A stretch of DNA of 64,000 bases from Aldrovandia affinis (GCA_029706075.1 JAINUG010000149.1:124001-188000); one strand, 5' to 3'. Positions 32,858 through 46,462 are shown, numbered from the stretch's first letter. A program made the numbers and translations. The notes: generated from the sequence alone by a model not told the origin.

Positions 32858-33183
32858 GGCGACAGCTGACCATCTTCAACAGCCAGGCGGTGATCAGAAT
32901 CGGTGGTCAGGACAGAGGGCGGCCGTTCCAGGGCCAAATCTCGGGGCTCTACTACAACAGGCTGCAGGTGCTGAAGCTGGCGGCCGAGGGGGACCCTAAC
33001 ATGTGGGCGGAGAGTAACCTGAGGCTGGTGGGGGACGTCCCGTCCGTCCTCGCCATGGAAACCACCACCTCTGCCACCGCACCGGGTGACATCTCCACCA
33101 CCGTCATGGAGACCACCATCACCATGGCGACCACCACCACGTGCAAACAGAGCTCGCCCACCATGCGGGACAGCATCACACAG
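32858..33183 (+). CDS. nrxn2: Neurexin-2 exon: end of LNS6 plus stalk
   Basis: Entered in phase 1 after atcgcag and leaving in phase 0 at cag|gtcaga, the 326-bp exon encodes [48 protein letters not shown] and [12 protein letters not shown] Thr-rich stalk with [12 protein letters not shown] and [10 protein letters not shown] follows. The order and stalk fit neurexin-2 better than neurexin-1 (as I recall them). Neurexins are presynaptic adhesion proteins; this exon follows splice site 4 and precedes the membrane exon. No other neurexin exon is seen in the window on either side, so neighbours would have to be very distant, or the exon is stranded. The reading frame is intact. Confidence 0.82.
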
Positions 33184-33420
33184 GTCAGAGGTCAGGGGTG
33201 GGGGAGGGGGGCGGCTGGAGCAGGGCATGGGGGTATTGGGGAGTGGCTTTCTGCCCCCACCTTCCTCTCCTACAGCAGGCTTTACCCACCCTGCTCTGCC
33301 CAGGTTGGGTGTATGTATATAACTATATATTGTGGTGTCCCTAGGGGTTGGGGCGACACTCACGGACCTTGCAGAGGGCGTAGGCAAGTTAAATAACCCG
33401 TAGGAGGCAGTAATATAAAG

Positions 33421-33567
33421 AAAACAATAATTTATTAAACTAATAATGGGTAATAATAATAATAAGTAATGAGATCAGAAAAAAAATATAAACAAAACAA
33501 TAATTTATTAAACTAATAATCCAGCCAACCCTAAAAGGTTAATAATAATAATAATAAGTAATGAGAG
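33421..33567 (+). repeat. Two-copy tandem duplication, AT-rich
   Basis: aaaacaataatttattaaac taataat followed by taataataataagtaatgaga occurs at 33421-33474 and again, with a 14-bp insert, at 33494-33567. Confidence 0.8.
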
Positions 33568-35319
33568 AAATTCCATCATTTGTTGTTTTGTTTTTATGCC
33601 CAGAATCTCCCAAAAAATGACCGAAACAGCCATGGCAAAATGCTTGCAAACCTGAACAATAATGGGAGAAAATCCATCAATTGTTCACCAGGAAAAATCA
33701 GAATAGTATTTATTGGCATTTATACAGTTGAGTTTTTTCATGTATCAGAACAACATCTTGTGATTGATTTGGTCCTACTGCAAAACAGCGTACTACCTGA
33801 AAATTCAACTCTTTTCTCCATAGCTTAATAAATTGACAAACCCTTCAGAGTAGACTGGAGACACGGAGTGGAGTTTGTCCTAACTATTCCCCCAGACATT
33901 TAAAATTGAATAACATATAACAAAACAAAAAACAAAATCTTCATACATAAAAACAATAACAACAAATTAAAATTATTTGAAGTTCATTGTGAAGGTTATG
34001 GACACTCAAACTAGTTCTCTTTTCCCATGTGGCCTACAATGGTTTCCTGTTTCCCAAAGGGTATAAAAAGGAGGGCACCCTCTCGGAACGGACACTCGCA
34101 CCTCTCCCTCTTGAAATACTGTGGTCAGCCATCATCATGTGCACGCACACTCACACCCATGACAAGACAAACTCTCCTGAAAGCATCAGACCTGCTCTTA
34201 AAAAAGTCTCTGCCCGGTTATTGACTTCTCACACAGACACCCAATCAGCCAATTGACTTCCATATAAATTGATGATTGACTACAAAAAAAAATCACTAAA
34301 AAGTTAAAGATACCACTTTCCACTGTTGTGTCAATTATTAGGAAGTTTAAGACCACTGGAACAGTGGCTAACCTGCCCCAGGTAGAGGACACAAGTCTAT
34401 CTGCCCCACGTGTAGTGAGACAAATGGTTTGACAGGCAAAAAGAATGAAGTGGACACGTGTCTCCAGAGCTACTGTATCGTTCCACTTTTTAAAGAAAAG
34501 AGCACAGTGTCAGGGGGGAAATGCCTTTCTCTGAAGTCTCTCACACTCTTTGTGGGGTGCAGGTTTTTGTCTTCACAAGACAGTGTCCAGACAAACAAAA
34601 CTAAGAAAAAGCAACAAATGCCTTTTTAATTTGTTTGTTGATCTTTGTTCACTGCTGAGGAAAAAGACTCGGTTGCGTCCAAAGCTCTTTTGCCCGTGTC
34701 CCAAATGAAATGGACACGTGTCTCCAGAGCTGTAGCATAATGGCACAGTGTCAGGGGAACTGGGCTTCCTGACACAAAGGTTGCAGGTTTCTTTTTACTT
34801 GAAAAACCCAGGTGGTGTTTTCATAATGGTTCGAACTGGGCCACACGTTGCAGGCCTTGAGTAAAGGTGTATAGCCTCAATTGCTTCGATAGATACTAAC
34901 TGTATAAATGGATTATATATAAAGAAATGTAAACTGTGGAATGGATTTGTGGAATTGCTATGGATAAATGTCTACTGAATGTAAATATGTGTACACTGTA
35001 ATATAAAATATATCACCATTTCATCGTTTACCCCTTTTAGTGGTGATAGAGCTTTGTCATGGACATAAATGTAATTGCGGTAAGAGAATAAACATACGCA
35101 TTCAATAAAGGTCTTAGCGTAAGGTGCTGAATCAAAGTAGCATATTAAAATACACGTACTTATGCTCCAAAGATAAAGTAATAATTTTATACAGCTATGT
35201 GGCGGTTAATGTAATGTTAACTGCCACAACGTTAAATTGAATTAGCACTGAATTAACATTAAAACATTTTTAAATAAAGTTTTTATTCTTTCTTTTTACA
35301 TAGAAAAAAAATAACAAAT

Positions 35320-35730
35320 TTGTCCCCCCCGTTTTCTCCCAAATTGGTGGCCAATTGTACCCTCTATTGATTGAATTTCCCCTCCATGAGCCCGCCCCCT
35401 ACAACTAGGGGACCAGCCACCACCCTGAGACCGTTAGTGAGGATGGCAACGAACCGTCTCCTTTGAGATGGAACTCATCGAGCTGTCGCCTGTTATTCCG
35501 ATACACACTCACAGGGAAGCTTTCTGTGCATTTGATGAGCTCGTGCCAGCTTCCCTCATTTTTACATTTACATTTTCCCTCCCCCTGGGGCGACCAGCCA
35601 ATCACCACCCCCAAGCGGGATTCACAGCCAGAGGCGGGCTGGCACAGCCGGGGATTGAACCCCTGCCGCAGTGGGCAACCTGCACTCCGACGTGAGTGCC
35701 TTTACCGGTTGCGCCATCTGGGGGCCCTAT
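35320..35730 (-). repeat. tRNA-derived SINE, family S, copy 5
   Basis: It shares the body (gggcgaccagccaatcacca, ttctcccaaattggtggcca) and a minus-strand tRNA-like head ending cccagatggcgcaaccggta. It lies directly upstream of the il18bp-like gene. Confidence 0.7.
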
Positions 35731-35987
35731 ACTTTTATAAATGTAATTGCGGCCCAACCCAACTTTTTGGGGGGTTCAGAAGTGTACTACTGAAACATCA
35801 CACACAGGTACAGTATACTGTAGATTACATTTCAATCCCATTGAAAATATCCTACCATAAGGTCTTTGCAGGGTTATTCTAAAATTGTACTATCATTGGT
35901 GAGAAGGATGGGTTAAGTATGTGTTAGCCCATGTTACCTGTGTGTTATGCCTGTGTGATACCTGAGACAGGTATGCTCTTTCCTCAG

Positions 35988-37780
35988 GAACCCCATCACT
36001 GGGTCACATCCTCATTGCTACCCTTGTGGGCTCCTTCTGTTTCCTGATCACTGAAGCGATTGCAGGTCTGTTTCATCCTCACTTTGGTCCCGGTTTCTTT
36101 AAAATGCATATTTTTCTGCAAAACAAGACAACAAGAAAATATGCGTTAACACTGACCAAGGACAAAATGTGTAGAGCATGTGCGGTTTCCTTCAGTCATG
36201 AGGTAAATCCAAAAACAAAGATTTTTCTTTAAGAAAGATCTAACTTTTTGCGACCGGGGTTCGATTCCACTGGTCACGCCAGCTTGGCTCTGGCCAGAAG
36301 TTCCACTAGGGGGCAGCAATTGGCTATCCGCCCCAGGGAGGGGGGACAGAAGCCGATACGAGCTCGCTGCGTATAAGAGTGACCCTGTGTGTGCCGAAGT
36401 TACAGTTGGCGGCTTGGAGGGTTCCAGCTCGCAGGAGGCGGTGCATCGTGTTTGTCAATTCCGGTCTCAGGATTACTGCAGCGAGCTCTCAATATGAGGG
36501 GGGATCATTGGTATGAGAAAGGAGAATTTAATTGCTCACTAAATTGGGAGAAAATGAGGGGAAAGCAGAAACAGAAAATCTAAATAAAAAATAAAAAGAA
36601 GAAAGATCTAACTTTAGATTTTTTTTTTTCTATGAACCTTTTGCCAGTTAGCAAAGTGTCCCATTTTTTCCAATTATTTCAGTAGAGACCATACAAGCGC
36701 CAACAGCACCAGTGTGGGGAACTAACAGCTGTTAGCTGTCATTAAGAAACATTTGCTGTTTTTCTATCTAATTGTTCACCATTGCAAAACCTTTCTTTCT
36801 CTCAGATGTTGCATCTCCTAAAATCGTGAGACCAATGTTCAACATCAAAGTTGCTCCAGGTAAAGCATATCTACTGCTGTACCCTTAAGCAGAGCTCCTA
36901 TTGCATGCTGGATTGAATCAGACACCCTGCCTTGAATGTGGCATCCTCAGTTTTGTTCTCTATGAAAAAATGTATCTCTATAAAAAATGAATCACTGCAG
37001 TGGGATCAGTTCAGTGCAGTGGGATCTCCAATGTCAGCCAAAAACCTTGGAGCGAGTTGTATACTGTAGTCATAGCAGTCAATGCTGCTGTGATCGCTCC
37101 ACTATTATTATAAAAAGACAACGCCAACATCAAAAATGCAGAATGGTGTAAAACTCCAAACTTTGTAAGGCTGCGTATCCCAGGACAGCTGAAGAATAAT
37201 GTGATAGAATAAGTTCATTGTTTTCTGACTGAAATTATTTATGTATGTTCTGTTTGTCTGTCTCCTGGTAGAGAGCTTTAAATGCAGGGACCTACAGTTT
37301 CATATCCTTTGAACAGGAAATTACATTATATATACCATGTGGATGTTCTGTACACATGTTTACATACACTCACAGATAAACCACTGGTTATTCCATGCAA
37401 AGCAGACCCTGGATTTCCAGATGATTTCACTCTCATCTACTGGCTTGTCAATAGTAGCTTCATAGAGCATGCATATCCTGATGGCAGGATCGAGGAGGGC
37501 CAAGAGAGGTGGGTTTTCAGCTTTGCTGGGAGAGCTGAAATGTAGGATATATACAGTTTGGTACACTGATATTATAATGTGTTTATGCACTGTATTACAG
37601 TATTCACATTTCACTTAATTTCCCTTGTTATAGTACAGACACAAAGGATGGCAAGACCTTCCTCCAGAAGGATCTACTCTTTAAAGAAATCACTCATTTG
37701 AAGCCACCTACAGCTGCGTTGTGAACAGTGCAGCTGGGATCGACATAATGAAGTTACGGCTGAAAAAAAGTAACGTATGA
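35988..37780 (+). CDS. il18bp: IL-18 binding protein-like gene, frameshifted last exon
   Basis: Exons: 35988-36065 (HILIATLVGSFCFLITEAIA, signal-like), 36806-36859, 37376-37508, and 37634-37724 or 37780. Junction phases agree (1, 1, 2). The Ig domain has KPLVIPCKADPGFPDDFTLI then YWLVNSSFIEHAYPDGRIEE; the YWL-N-SFIEH string is a close match to mammalian IL18BP. In the last exon the frame stops at TGA 37722-37724. A +1-shifted frame continues TYSCVVNSAAGIDIMKLRLK to TGA 37778, carrying the second Ig cysteine. A single missing base near 37695-37705 explains this. The initiator exon was not found. IL18BP is a secreted decoy that blocks interleukin-18. The gene may be live with a sequence error, or a recent pseudogene. 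Confidence 0.75.
36245..36602 (+). repeat. tRNA-derived SINE, family S, copy 6 (5' truncated)
   Basis: It begins at the B-box (gggttcgattccactggtca) and lacks the A-box. The body matches copy 2 closely (ccactagggggcagcaattg, ggcttggagggttcc). It lies in the first il18bp intron. Confidence 0.8.
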
Positions 37781-37904
37781 AGAGACCTGAACCCAAACTG
37801 AAACATGCTTCCTGCTTTAGGGTTTAAATTATACTGTTTATAAAATATTGTTGAACAAGTATACCGAGAAATATTTATTCTCTGCAGGGAATGGTGGTGT
37901 GGTA

Positions 37905-37907
37905 ATG

Positions 37908-37943
<36 letters not shown>

Positions 37944-38080
37944 AAAAATAATAATATATTGATTGGTTAATCAATTCATAAATTGTATTCATAAATAATA
38001 ATAATAGTTGTTGTCGTCATCATCATAATGATTTCATGAATTGATTAACCAAGCAATATATTATTATTTTAAAATAAATA
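37905..38080. repeat. Large imperfect inverted repeat with GAT microsatellite
   Basis: The left arm (37941-37983: tttaaaaataataatatattg, attggttaatcaattcat) pairs with the right arm (38034-38075). A (GAT)n run (37912-37940) sits outside the left arm, and a cgtcatcatcat remnant lies inside the right. It may be an AT-rich MITE. Confidence 0.65.
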
Positions 38081-38794
38081 ATGCTGTAATCAAAACACAT
38101 CCCTTTACTGAAAGCTTGACACAATGTAAAACAAATTATATTAGGTCCCATTCATCTTCATCTTCATCTGGAGGTTATGCCTCACTGTTCCTGAAAAAGC
38201 CAGAAAATCATTTTAACCTCATAGTCCCTCTGGTGAATCATGACCCTCAGCATGGGATTATGTGACATGATTCATTTATTAACAGAGCAGTTTCACTCGG
38301 GTGAAATGCCAGACTTAAAACAATGCCATAACTGTGATATAATACGTATATAGATATAACAGGAAGAAATGAGAAACTTGCACAACATGTTCATTTTTAT
38401 TTCAGAAAGGAACACAAACCTGTTCAAGGTCGGAAATGCTGGAGAGAAACTGAGAAGAAGAGCGGTAAGGCTATCTATTATTAAAGTATGTAGCAAATCG
38501 CCTTAATCTATCATTTATACTTGGATAAATATTCAATATATAGAGAGTCCATATACAGTATAACAGTCCGGTTGTCATGGTTTATTCCTTATAATAACAG
38601 CATGCTAAAAAATGGCATGTTTACTCTTGATGTGATGTGCCTCATGCTTCAGTAGGACTAAAAATAAATATGCTACCCAAAAACAGCATGCTTTGCCTCT
38701 TTTTACATACTTCCAACTTCCATCTGTCACTTCACATCCTAAACAGTATTCTTGTTTTCTTGTTCTTGATTTAGGGATGTACTGTAGAAGATAC

Positions 38795-38840
38795 ACTATA
38801 TGACCAAAAGTCAGTGGACACCTGACCATCACACCTACGT
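38795..38840. mobile_element. Solo Tc1-like terminal repeat
   Basis: acactatatgaccaaaagtc followed by agtggacacctgaccatcac matches the end of a Tc1-type element very common in fish. No partner end was seen nearby. Confidence 0.5.
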
Positions 38841-39716
38841 ATCAGATAATTCTCTCATAAATTACCACAGCTTCTGTTGGAAAAGGAACAAACTAAAAAC
38901 CATCTATCCCGATCAATATTATTTGTTGTGTGGAATAATCAAGTAATTTCAGCCTAAGTTATATGTATTGTAAGAGCTATATAAAATGTTTTCCAATGTA
39001 TTTCACAGAAACACAACAAGCACTGTTGCAAAGCAATTCTACCAATATTTTAAACATTTTATGGTAAAAATAGGGTCTTTATGTTCAGGTAACTTGTTTC
39101 TTCATCTTGACATGTCAAGAGAATGGCCTTTATGTCCTGTATATGATCGATGTGTGCAATCTTGGCTAGTGTCAGCAGAAATCTGTGTGATGAAGCTCTG
39201 ATGGCATGCTTGTGGTAATGTAAAGAAATGTTAAAGTATTTAAAACTAAGGACAAGAAGTTGGAAGAGGTGTGGAAGAATGAAGTGAAACAACCAAAGAA
39301 GGAAAGATCTGAGTTTCTAGGGGGGTTTGTTTTTTACTTATCCAAAGACTTATTTTTGTTTTGTGGCCAGTATTTAGGTATTTAGTCCTCTTAAATAAAC
39401 CAGGACGTACATCTTAGATGTGTCTCTTTTATATGGATTCCTTGGCTTCTCTATAGAGTCCTATGGGAGATCATTAAAAACAGGATTGGGACCACAAAAT
39501 CATTTCCAGCATTCCTACATTTTAAGCCAACCTTGTTTGCAAGTATTGCAATTTCACTTCAAATACTTTGGTTGTGTCAGTGCTTATAACTATAACATGA
39601 TAAAGAAAATATATATCCAGATACAATTTACACCCACCAATATAAAAATCCAGTATCTTATTTAATTTTGTGATATACAGACGTATATATTCATATTTAA
39701 TTAATGATTATTATTA

Positions 39717-39757
<41 letters not shown>

Positions 39758-42700
39758 CATACCAGGGGCGTAGCCATGGGGGAGGGGGATGGGGCTTTAA
39801 AAAGCCACGGATGGAGGAAGATAACTTCAACTTCCCACTGTTCGAACCGAACACTATGCAGCATATTACCACAAAGTGATTTGATATTGATGAACCACCA
39901 TCACAGCCAAAATTGTCAGCATTCCTGCCAACGTTTTAGGAAAGTCTCGTTGCTTTTCTTCGAAATAGCGTTGCACGCAATGCTGCATTTTGTAAAATGT
40001 GTAGACATCTCCCTGACACCCCCATGGAAAAGGCATTCATTAACCATGGTTATAAAGACTGGAAACACCTTCGCCTGTCTTGTGTCCAACACCAGTCCAG
40101 CAAAACTCATTCCATCGCACCTTGACATCGCTACAAAGCAAGCCGTTAAAGCCCAGGGGACTGTACTTAATCAGTCAAACCGGGATTCAATGGGGAAAAA
40201 ATCGTTATCATTGTGGTGTTTTGTGCAAAACAGGGCATATCTCTGCGTGGCCACAAGGGAAGTGAAGAGGCATTAAATGAAGCCAGTTTTTTGCAAACAT
40301 GTTTAGTTAATTTCCAAGTACGACCCACACGTTCAAAATCGCCTCCAACAGATAGGCTACTAAAAACGCAATATTAATTAACCCGGAGATTCAGAACGAG
40401 CTACATGAATGGGATTCAATGTTTGTGTTTATGATACTCGCTGCATGTTGTAAAATTAACAAGGCTGTCTTATTGTATATTCTGTGTTGTGATGTAGCAT
40501 GTGCTTATAGTCACATAATCGACGCATTCATGCTGCGAAATGTAGTTCCCCGTAGTATGTAGTAATGTAGTAGCTAAATGTAGTAAAAGTCTTTAATTAG
40601 TGGTTGTACTGTGAGCCGAGCTCGCTTTTTTTGAGCCAGCTTCCACTGAAAACAAAACGACTTCCATCAATGTTCTATTATACCATAACACGTGCGCATC
40701 CCTCTTTTGTCTCTGTGTCCTGTAATCGGCAACTATGAACAGATATTTATCTTGGCAGGAGTAGATCTGACCAGATGATGTTATTGGTTGAAGTAGATAT
40801 TGACCAATGGGGAGAATGGTTTACATTTGGGGGCTTGGAGCATTTCTGATGATGCAATTGGCAGGAACATTGGTGTAGGTGTTAAGTTCCTAGTGAGCGA
40901 TGGCCCGAAGTCAGTTTCATATAAAATATTAGATGATATGAAATAAAGACGAGACACAATTCAGTTGTCTCTTTTCGCGGCTGCCTCAACATAACGAGCG
41001 AGTGGATAGAAAGGTAACATTAGCTCAAATGCATACAAGTGCAGAGAAGCCAATATAGCCCATAAGCAGGGTGGTGCAGGGCATTGACTACACTAGCTCA
41101 CACGCTGTACGACTATCCCGGCTGAATACAGATGCAGGTGCGGTTTCTCTGTTCTGCAGTGGCGTTAGTCTTTCTGGGCAGTGAAGATTCCGTGGCTTCC
41201 CTTGTTTTATTTACTGTCTGTCAGCCTCTTTAATCTCTGGACAAACAGTGGGAGAGATACAGCTCTGTATCCCAAATGAGCAGCTGTTTTAGTTCACGTC
41301 TTGGTTCACTTATGAGGGAAATGTAGACAATAACACCACTGGGGAATGGAACATGGGTTTTGTTTTTCGTTTTTTTACAGCTTGGTCAAAGAAGTTGTTA
41401 CCACATACTTTTTTTGTTGTTAAAAATGTTTACTGAAAGGATAGCTTGTAGCATAAATGTATACAGCGAATTTAACATGTTAAGATGTATAGGGTAGAGA
41501 ACTACAAACAGGTAAACTACGAGTAAACGCTTTCCCTCCCGGTCGCGCAGTTGCCTTGGCTGTCAGATTAAACCCATTGCCCATGACCTCTTTCCACACT
41601 TTTTTGGCGTCATTTTAAGAAGTAGACACAGTGTTTTACCGAGCGCGTGATATTAATTACGCTGATGGACTCCATCGGACCTCCCGAGAGAAAGCTCGAG
41701 CGGGCGCCGCGCGCTACCTTTGCAATTCTAATGAGATGCCGTACATCAGCCTTGACGGGTGTACATTTCATTCGCGGTATAAATCCGCTGATAATATACA
41801 ATAATAGAAAGAACACGTGCTCACTGCGATGCGTGGCGAATGAGTCCTCAATTTAATTGTCCTTTTAAAATATACAATGTCATTTAATTCCACGTGAAAA
41901 CCCCCAGATTGGTTACATAACACAAGATGCAGGTGCGCATGGAGAACATGGTTTTAAGGATAGAAAAGTTGACTTTTCTGACAAGCTTGCTGCCACAAAA
42001 CTTTAACTGCCACTGAATACAGTACTTGGGGGTAAACCATATAACTATTGGAATTATTTTTTTTACAGGAACTCAAGGGAGAGGCTAATATATAGTTCCA
42101 TGTTTTCCTCATCTATCATCTTAGCTTGTGTTTAAGTGCCCTAGTCCAAGGATTTCAATGGTTATTATTCTTGAGCCTGATGGTAATGATTACAAATGGT
42201 ATCTACTGCTCTGTATGGTATGGTATCTATTAATAGTCATAGAATTATTGCTCTGCAATGCTCTGCTCAGGGTTTGTTAATAATTAATCTTGACAAATGT
42301 TTTTTCCCCCCCTTCTCTTCTGGCTCTCATTTCCTTGGTTGTGATTTGATTTATATATCAATGGAGATGAGGGTGGGTGGCCAGAGCTGCCCCCATTGGG
42401 CGAAGCAGTGTTCTGTTAGAAATTGAATTTAGTGCATGGAAACACTCTAGCAAAGGATTTCAAGCTTGTGTGCAATACAAAAGGCCTTGTGTTGCTGCAG
42501 TGGCAAATAACATTGTCACAACATTAAATAAATACGATTATGGCAGGGTGGTGTTACTAGCAGACACCATCCATTTGACTTAATATGATTATCACAACCT
42601 TGCAACCACTACTGACTGGGGGATTAGCTGGAAATTAATGGAAGGACTCAGAGAAAGGGTAGAAGGATGAGGAAGGTGGGGTCTGCAGATGTACAAGGTT

Positions 42701-45486
42701 AACTATTGTATGGGTTGTAAAATTTTAACGGGGGAAAGCGTCGGTGTAAATACTCGTGGTAAATGGTAGATGGGGGATTATTCTTGAAAATGTTCATGGG
42801 AGTCAATTGAAAATGGGACATTTTTAGGAATATTTTGGGGTTGAAATTAATGGTGTCTGATAACACTTCTGCTACCACCTAACGTCATGACATGTCATGC
42901 ACTGTGCTTTAGCAGGACGAACCCCCCCAACATCCCCAGCAGATGCAGCCAAAAAGGAGCCGTGCCGAGAATGAGAGCCGCCATTAGCGTTGCGGCGTCC
43001 CTGTCTCCTAGACAGATTATCACACGGCCAGTGCGGAGGAGCCTCACTTGCTCAAGATAAATGCCCCATTTAGCCCCATGCCTCATTCCAACAACACGTA
43101 GTTTAGTGTTTTATGCTCTGTTTTCTGTTCATTAGTGCTGAGTCTTTTCGCCTGGATGTTTTCGGTGGTTGAAGGGACATTTTGGACGGTGCTGTAATGG
43201 AATTGGGCGCGCCTGCTCCGTGTGAACAGGGAGATGCTGCAGGCCTGTGGCGTGTTTGTCACCCGTCACAGCCGTACGTACCCCGATGATACATGGAGGC
43301 ATGACGTGGGAGGGGAGGGGATTGCGCTCAATTTGGAATTGGGATTTGGATTAATTGGTCAATTCTAATTTGGTTGGGGCATCGATTTGGAGGTATTGAC
43401 AGTGGCTTTGAAGTCTGGCTTGCTCCAGTTTCCTTGGCCTAGGCTTTCCTATTGCAATCAAAGCTTTTTTCCTCAGTATTGTATTGTCTAGCAGTGGGTC
43501 GGAAATTGAGGGACAGAATGATCTATTCTGGCACCCCTGTTCCTTCCTGTGTCTTTAATGCCACCCCTCTCTGAAACTCAGGGGGTTAACCTAGCTGTTT
43601 CGCTGATTTCCAAGCACCTTGCCGGAAGGCAGAGTTGGTCCAACGCATTCAGTGAGCGGACCTTTTGTTTAAACAGTGTTTTTAAGTGCGCTGACGGGTC
43701 ATTTCCCAAACGCACAGGGGAGCCGGGTCCTGCAGACGGAAAGAGGGAAGAGGGGAGGTAAAACACGGACAGATAAGGGATGCGGAGCTAAGCAGTTCCC
43801 GGGAGTGAGGAATCAAATCAGTTTAATTAAGTCTGTTGAGATGACAGAGGCTTTTACTCCGCCCGTATTGGATTACCAGGAATGCAACCTCCCTATGACA
43901 ATCTGCATTATCCAGGCAATCTCTCTCTATTCCTCACTCTCTCTCTTCCTCTCCTCCCTCTCCCCCTCTCTCTTTGCCTTCTCTCGCTCTCTCTCTCTCT
44001 CTCTCTCTGGCTTTGCAGATGGGCTGTACTGGGGGGCTTTGCCAGTTGTGTGTGCGTGTGAGAGAGAGAGAGAGACAGAGAGAGTGGGAACTCCAGGCTC
44101 CAGGAGCTACTGGGCAGAGCGACGGTTTCCCTTTCTCTCTCTCGCTGTCTCTCACCTCATAACTTGCTCTCTCTGGCAACTGGGATATACGGCAGGGAAC
44201 CAGACCTGTGGTTCGAGGGGTCCCACAGACAAAGGTAAGCTGTGGAGGGGGGGGGGGTTATGTATGGGATTCCGTTGTAGATAGCAGCCCTGGAGAAGTG
44301 AGAGTTTTGAGTCAGGAGCCGTTGACTGCCGTGTGAATGCCGTTGTTCATGGGCTGAACAATGCCCCCTCCTTACTCCTCTATCTCGAGGCTGGGAAAAA
44401 GGGAACATTGAGGGGAGGGGGGGTGGAGAGGCAGGCGGTGTTGCTTTTGGGGTAGCATTGGTTACCACGTCTCTTCTTACGCTCCCTACGTGATCCTGTA
44501 CCCCGGCGTCAGGGTTGCCATGCTCTTCAATCGGCAGGTCCCTGTGTCGTTGTGCTACTGTTTCAGGTGACAGCGAAAGCTTAGGTGTGCCCTCGCCAAT
44601 TTCAGGCCAGCCACGGACAGAAAATAAATTAAACTGCGGCTGAAACGGGGCAGATTGTCGCGGCCACAGGACGGACACCCCATTGGCGAAACAGCTGCTA
44701 CCGTGGTACACCTACCTTTATTTACCTTAATTTATTTATTCGCTCTATGCAGCTCATGTGCTGCAACACGTCCTTTAACGGCGGGGGGTGGACACACACG
44801 GACCAATGGAAAATCCGCAGCTGCAGAAGGAAGCTCTTTAGAATGGTCTTTCGGGCCTCCCTCCACATCAGCAGGTGTCATGGTGAGATCTCCCATAGTG
44901 AGTGCCATCGCAGAGTGCTGGCCTCTCTCGGGGGGGGGGGTGGGCGACTTGGGGTCAGAGTTACCGGGGGGGGGGGGAGCAGCTTTTTTTCAGATGGCGA
45001 TAATGGAAGGGTTTTTTTATCGCCATTATTTTAACCCGTCTCTTGTTTATTTCAATTGGTTTGCTTTCAGCTCTCCCTAATTGTCGCGGCGTGTGGCCAC
45101 GACGTAAAAAGCTTTCAGTCGGCTCAACCTCGCATTTGCCGCGGTCCGGTCGCCAAATTAATGCCTGCAGGCGGTTAATGTAAAGGCGCTCCGGCACTTG
45201 AGGCAGGTGCTTAAAAACATTAAGCACACTGCACTGTGTGTAATTACGCACCGAGGTAAAGCTACAATTAAAGGGACAACTCTGACGGATGAATTGTGGA
45301 GCTTGTGTCAATCAACATCACCACCCTGCAGGGACAAAGGAGACAATCATCTCTTTTTGAGCATGTTGTGCATTTAAAGCTTTTTCAATTCTAGTCCCCA
45401 CTGGTGTGAAAACAGCAACACGCTGGGATGGCTAGCTTACAAATGGAGTTGATTTAGTATAAGAGGGCTGAATTGGTCGCAGATAG

Positions 45487-45672
<186 letters not shown>

Positions 45673-46315
45673 GCCCTGGACTTCCTCAGTCAGTTGCGTT
45701 TAGTTTTTTCTCGATTGGTCCTGCATAATTACGTTCTGACAGCGCGTGTGCTGCCTAATCCAGGACCCTAGCGTGCGGCTCAAACTGAGCCGCGGGTCCG
45801 GCGAAGACTCTTTGCTCAGGACCCTGGACAGTTCCGTCCGCTCGACTCCGACTCGTACATCGGAGCGCTTTCCCTCATTATTATCGTGTTGTTGTTTTCA
45901 CTTGTTCTGTATTTGTTGATCCACGCGATGCCAAGCAGCCAGATTGAATGGGGAGACTAATCTCTCACAGGTTGTAGTATCAGTACAGTTGGTACATGTT
46001 GATCTTCCTGCAAACAGGCGAAGGGGGGGGGGGTGGTGGAATAACGCTGTGAATTATGCAGCCGCCTGGCTCCCGTCGCACACCACTCTCCAATCTGTTT
46101 CCTCTGGGCCAGCGTCCAGCAGCGGGCAGCCCTTGGAGGGGGGGGCGAGGACGGACGTGAGCTGCTGGCCACCGAGCTTTCACCTGCATTATTAATTACT
46201 TTTAATGGAGAATGTAATGAAAACAAATCTCACAGATATAGATTTACGTGCGCCAGCTGCACTGTGCCGCAAAAGGGGTCAGGCGGCTGCTCAGAATGCA
46301 GACTTGGCAATTTGG

Positions 46316-46462
46316 GTAGAGGGGAGTGGGGGGTGCGTGGGGTGGGGTGGAGGGGGTAGAGGGGTGGGGTTGTGCATGAGGTGGGGCGGAGGCTGGGGGT
46401 GCATGGGGTGGGGTGGAGGAGGGGTGGGTTATTGGGGGTGGGTTATTGGGGGGGGGGGTGTG
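46316..46462 (+). repeat. G-rich degenerate repeat
   Basis: Repeated ggggtggggtggagg and gcatgaggtggggcgg units occur with runs of 3-10 G, strongly G-biased on the plus strand. There are many possible G-quadruplex sites. Confidence 0.8.

Larger units (their letters stand above)
33184..35987. other. Non-coding interval between nrxn2 exon and il18bp
   Basis: It contains an A/T-rich tandem duplication (33421-33567) and a SINE (35320-35730). Two stretches share ggacacgtgtctccagagct and cacagtgtcagggg (34451-34515 and 34711-34755), a diverged local duplication. No exon is supported. Confidence 0.5.

Noticed and set aside
41647..41856. 69-residue plus-strand ORF with Arg-rich start
   Set aside because: It is an isolated chance frame, and an equally long frame on the opposite strand overlaps it.
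43676..45080. ORFs of 140-200 residues around 44 kb
   Set aside because: They have simple-sequence and G-run composition, no family likeness and no splice pattern, so they look like chance open frames in GC-rich DNA.
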